Assembly (NCBI GenBank): GCA_965215035.1
Contig: OZ244040.1
Span: 496,001-560,000 of the forward strand
DNA length: 64,000 bases
DNA from: Azophilus sp965215035
GTDB lineage: Bacteria; Pseudomonadota; Gammaproteobacteria; Pseudomonadales; Azotimanducaceae
Direction: 5' to 3'
Position 1 is the first letter of the stretch, and every line of letters starts with the position of its first letter. A model generated the notes under the pieces. It did no database searches. It was not told the origin of the DNA and saw only the letters and a list, made by a program, of their open reading frames with translations. The position numbers and the translations under genes were made by a program. Below, one piece after another: positions 61,361 to 64,000 of the stretch.

Positions 61361-62674
61361 ATGAACAGGGGCAAGCCGCCGCAACAGAAAGAGGAGCAGG
61401 CAATATGGGACTCCAGGACGCACGGCGTGAATCCGCAGAGAAATCTTAAAATCCGCCGCGTCCTGCGCCTGGTCGGCTGGAACGCGTTGCTGCTCGTCGC
61501 CGGTCTGACCCTGATGGGTGCCGTAGCGGAAGCGTGGCTTCGGCTGACGATGCCCTTTACCGTCCGCAATTGGCCCACGATGCACTTCGTTCCCGGCATA
61601 GGTCTCCATTATGAACCCAACGTGGAGGTCCATTGGACCAACCACCGTGATTTTTGGGCCGTCTCGCGCACCAACAGCCTGGGTTTTCTCGACCGTGAAC
61701 CCGTGGGCACCGAACGTGCCGCGGCAAGCTGCCACGTCGCCATGATCGGCGATTCCTTCGTCGAGGCAAGAGAGGTTCCCATTGTGGAGAAGTTTCACGT
61801 CCGGCTGGAAGAGCTTGCCGCCCGGGAACTGCCCCACCTCGACGTCACCACCTCCGCGTTTGGAAGGAGTGGTTCCGGCCAGATTAACCAGTTGCCGTTC
61901 TACGACGAGTTCGCACGACACCTCCATCCCAAATTGCTGGTGCTCGTGTTCGTTGGGAACGACTTCAGGGACAACGTGCCGGTTCTGGACGCATTGCAAG
62001 CGGGAAGGGATCCGGACCGGCTTCCCTGGGTTACCGCGGAAAGGAACGAGGACGGAACCATAACGTTGCGTCCGCCGGTTCCTGGCCGGAAGTTCGGGGA
62101 ACAGAGACTGGTGCGTCCTCGGTGGTACAGGCTTCTCGCCAAGCATATTCCTATTATCCACACGTCCTACTTCGCGAACTGGCTGCGTGCCAAGAAACAT
62201 ATTCTGTTCCCACCCCGATTCAGGAACATGCGCCCGATCGAGAAGGCGAAGATTCTGAGCCGGCGCTCGCTCTATGCGTCGCTGATCGACGGGTGGGAGC
62301 CGACGACGGAGGGTGACATGACCCCGGTCTTCCACAGAAAGGAAATGCCGCCCTACTTCGAGTCGGCCCTGGATTTCACGGGTTTCGCACTGGATCAGTT
62401 CAAGGAACGCGCGGAGCGCGACGGCGCGTCCCTGGTCATCCTGTCGACCCACACGATGTGGACCCGGGGTTCGCCGATATTCGACCGCCTGAACGCCCTG
62501 GCCGAGACGCGGGGCATTCCCGTCATCGACCAGTACGACTACATCCTCCGCCAGGGTGCCAAGTTCCAGGACACAACCTGGGCGCACAACAGCCACTGGA
62601 ACGCCGCCGGTCACCAGTGGGCGGCGGAAGCCCTGCTCGAATACCTGAAGCGGAATCAAACGGTCTGTGAGTGA
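61361..62674 (+). CDS. SGNH/GDSL hydrolase-like protein with N-terminal membrane anchor
   Basis: The 437-residue protein has a helix at about 38-58 (VGWNALLLVAGLTLMGAVAE) and an SGNH-type domain. Block I is MIGDSFVEA with Ser132, VFVGNDFRDN supplies the conserved Asn, and AHNSHWNAAGHQWAAEALLE carries the C-terminal His. Such proteins in polysaccharide loci add or remove acyl groups from surface glycans. It follows the SxtJ/DUF5989/carbamoyltransferase set, a known association. The frame is intact. Confidence 0.82.
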   Translation: MNRGKPPQQKEEQAIWDSRTHGVNPQRNLKIRRVLRLVGWNALLLVAGLTLMGAVAEAWLRLTMPFTVRNWPTMHFVPGIGLHYEPNVEVHWTNHRDFWAVSRTNSLGFLDREPVGTERAAASCHVAMIGDSFVEAREVPIVEKFHVRLEELAARELPHLDVTTSAFGRSGSGQINQLPFYDEFARHLHPKLLVLVFVGNDFRDNVPVLDALQAGRDPDRLPWVTAERNEDGTITLRPPVPGRKFGEQRLVRPRWYRLLAKHIPIIHTSYFANWLRAKKHILFPPRFRNMRPIEKAKILSRRSLYASLIDGWEPTTEGDMTPVFHRKEMPPYFESALDFTGFALDQFKERAERDGASLVILSTHTMWTRGSPIFDRLNALAETRGIPVIDQYDYILRQGAKFQDTTWAHNSHWNAAGHQWAAEALLEYLKRNQTVCE

Positions 62675-62734
62675 TTGCAACCGCGGCGAACGACGTCTGC
62701 AGGGTGAGGAGGCCGGTTGGGCGCGCCATGGCGG

Positions 62735-62822
62735 CTCGGTATCTGGGCGTGGCGGTGGGAGACGGGGGCATTGCCGCCCCGTGGCGCAACACAAGCGACC
62801 TCCAATGAGGGCGGGAACCTCC
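62735..62822. repeat. Chimeric short repeat matching two upstream gene starts
   Basis: GGTATCTGGGCGTGGCGGTG through GCCGCCCCGTGGCGCAAC matches the codons for residues 20-36 of the gene at 54932. It continues directly into ACAAGCGACCTCCAATGAGG, which matches 57088-57120 near the start of the next GT-C gene. The copy here joins what are two separated pieces upstream. It is either the original form of a dispersed element or a deletion product. The remainder of 62675-62911 shows no gene. Confidence 0.55.
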
Positions 62823-62911
62823 CGGCCTCGGCACCGCTCTCCCGGTCACCGTCGGCGGTGTGCCATATGTGTTTGAGCTAGAACATGGTTCTGGTAGGTA
62901 CGGACCTATAG

Positions 62912-62934
62912 TTGCAAATGAGAATTGGTTTTAT
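62912..62934. promoter_or_regulatory. Probable Fur box before feoAB
   Basis: The stretch TTGCAAATGAGAATTGGTTT in an AT-rich tract resembles the Fur consensus (GATAATGATAATCATTATC), chiefly in its AAATGAGAAT core. It lies about 35 bases before feoA. Fur is encoded at 54386. Iron-replete repression of feoAB is expected. Confidence 0.6.
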
Positions 62935-62966
62935 TTAAATAGGCGGGCTCTCCCAGCGGAACGGCC

Positions 62967-63197
62967 ATGGATCTCAGCCTGAGCGACCTCAAACCCGGTG
63001 AGTGGGCGCGTATCGCCGGGTATGCCAATCAGTCGCCCTACAGCGAGAGCCTGTTGCGGCTCGGGCTGATTCCGGGAGCGCGCTTCGAGGTCAAGCGGCG
63101 GGCCCCCTTAGGCGACCCCATCGAAATCGGGGTGCGGGGATTCTCGTTGATACTCAGGCCCGCCGAGGCGCGTTGCCTGCTGCTGGAGAGGCTATGA
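62967..63197 (+). CDS. feoA: Ferrous iron transport protein A
   Basis: The 76-residue protein is an SH3-like FeoA domain (MDLSLSDLKPGEWARIAGYA, LLRLGLIPGARFEVKRRAPL). It is required for full activity of the FeoB ferrous iron permease. Its stop overlaps the feoB start by 4 bases (ATGA), so translation is coupled. Confidence 0.93.
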   Translation: MDLSLSDLKPGEWARIAGYANQSPYSESLLRLGLIPGARFEVKRRAPLGDPIEIGVRGFSLILRPAEARCLLLERL

Positions 63198-64000
63198 CCA
63201 CCATCGCGCTGATCGGCAACCCGAATTCCGGGAAGTCCACGCTGTTCAATGCGCTGACCGGCGCCCGGCAGCGGGTCGGCAACTGGCCCGGGGTAACCGT
63301 GGAGCGCAAGACCGGCCAATATCGACACGGCGGCAGATCCATCCATGTGGAGGATCTCCCGGGCACCTATGGCCTTGAGCCGCTAGGCGAGGCCATCGAC
63401 GAGCACATCACCCAACGATACCTGAGCGACGGCGCGGCCGACGCGCTGGTCAACGTCATCGACGCCTCCTGCCTCGCCCGGGGCCTGTACCTGACCCTGG
63501 AACTGCTGGAACGGGGCCAGCCCCTGGTGGTGGCACTGAACATGATGGATGTGGCCGACAAGCACGGTTACCACATCGATGCCTTCGCGCTCTCCCGGGA
63601 ACTCGGTTGCCCGGTTGTCCCGGTCGTCGCCACCCACAGAGACGGCGTGGATGCGCTGAAGGACGCGATCATGGCGCACACCGGTGCCGAGCCGGCCCCA
63701 CCCCAGGCACCCTTCGTCAACGCCGAGGCCCGCTACGGCCGGGTGGACGAACTGCTCGAGGAATGCCTATCCCGCACCGGCATTCGGCGCACCCTCACAG
63801 AGCGCATCGACCGGGTGGTGCTCAATCGCTACCTGGCCTTTCCGATCTTTCTCGGCGTCATGTACCTGATGTTCCTGTTCGCAATCCATGTCGGCTCGGC
63901 GTTCATCGACTTCTTCGACATCGCCGGCGCCGCGCTGTTCGTGGAGGCCCCCCGGCAATTGCTGCTCGCCATGGGCCTGCCCGACTGGGTCGTAGTGTTC
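63194..64000 (+). CDS. feoB: Ferrous iron transport protein B, N-terminal part (runs off window)
   Basis: The first 269 residues are present. The G-protein domain has G1 GNPNSGKST (8-16), G3 DLPGTYGL and G4 NMMD. The linker helices follow, and the first membrane helix is FPIFLGVMYLMFLFAIHVGS. FeoB moves Fe(II) across the inner membrane with its GTPase domain. The gene continues beyond the window; a C-terminal FeoC-like or FeoA-like part cannot be judged. Confidence 0.95.
   Translation, partial: MTTIALIGNPNSGKSTLFNALTGARQRVGNWPGVTVERKTGQYRHGGRSIHVEDLPGTYGLEPLGEAIDEHITQRYLSDGAADALVNVIDASCLARGLYLTLELLERGQPLVVALNMMDVADKHGYHIDAFALSRELGCPVVPVVATHRDGVDALKDAIMAHTGAEPAPPQAPFVNAEARYGRVDELLEECLSRTGIRRTLTERIDRVVLNRYLAFPIFLGVMYLMFLFAIHVGSAFIDFFDIAGAALFVEAPRQLLLAMGLPDWVVVF

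Noticed and set aside
1..64000. CRISPR arrays, tRNA or rRNA genes
   Set aside because: Repeats found are dispersed or inverted, not evenly spaced with spacers, and no cloverleaf or rRNA segment was recognised by eye; a covariance-model search was not possible here.

Overview
The window is GC-rich DNA from what is most likely an uncultivated, probably marine gammaproteobacterium. This rests on a TonB-dependent receptor, a gammaproteobacterial-type Fur, feoAB, NhaD, DadA and a POT transporter; the lineage is inferred, not proven. No rRNA, tRNA or CRISPR array was recognised. Several pseudogenes, one intact insertion sequence and many short inverted-repeat (MITE-like) elements suggest a genome undergoing active rearrangement.

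Region 1 (1-10744) is a methylamine/betaine-type one-carbon module. It holds a TonB receptor start, two tandem FAD/GcvT-type dimethylglycine/sarcosine dehydrogenase paralogues, a corrinoid protein with an MttB-family methyltransferase, a GlxA/AraC regulator and formate-tetrahydrofolate ligase. Methyl groups removed oxidatively or through B12 would feed the tetrahydrofolate pool. Region 2 (10929-17421) handles alanine and peptides: alanine racemase, an Lrp/AsnC regulator, alanine dehydrogenase, a class III aminotransferase and a POT transporter; D-amino acid dehydrogenase lies at 39.5-40.8 kb. Region 3 (17497-29150) has an ECF sigma factor overlapping a single-pass membrane protein and followed by a PDZ protein, then glucokinase, an enoyl-CoA hydratase-family protein, a flavin/Fe-S reductase, an IS1202-type insertion sequence with a 15-bp target duplication, a lipoprotein, GpsA and a Bax-inhibitor-1 family protein.

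Region 4 (29.4-36.4 kb) is a defence island. It holds an XRE-ImmA gene with a PIN-like gene broken by an in-frame TGA, an intact SIR2-APAZ/short Argonaute pair (SPARSA type), and a DISARM remnant with drmC intact and drmD collapsed around a 14-base homopolymer. Region 5 (36.4-43.9 kb) is housekeeping: GST, a monooxygenase-fold protein, DM13, a coiled-coil protein, DadA, NhaD, CysK and a CBS protein.

Region 6 (44.3-54.2 kb) is a nine-gene minus-strand operon with no name I recognise. It encodes a MotA/TolQ/ExbB-type channel, two VWA proteins with ExbD/TolR-like N-terminal anchors, a PEGA-FGE protein, a TPR/PEGA protein and four envelope proteins of unknown function. It is the best candidate here for an undescribed system, possibly an ion-driven envelope machine. 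Region 7 (54.4-64 kb) has fur, two large GT-C-type membrane proteins and debris of further copies, an SxtJ-DUF5989-carbamoyltransferase-SGNH cassette with the carbamoyltransferase broken, and feoA-feoB behind a probable Fur box.

Across the window, a repeat family with TAGGG-type termini lies at or within a few bases of the stop codons of six genes and often supplies the stop codon itself.
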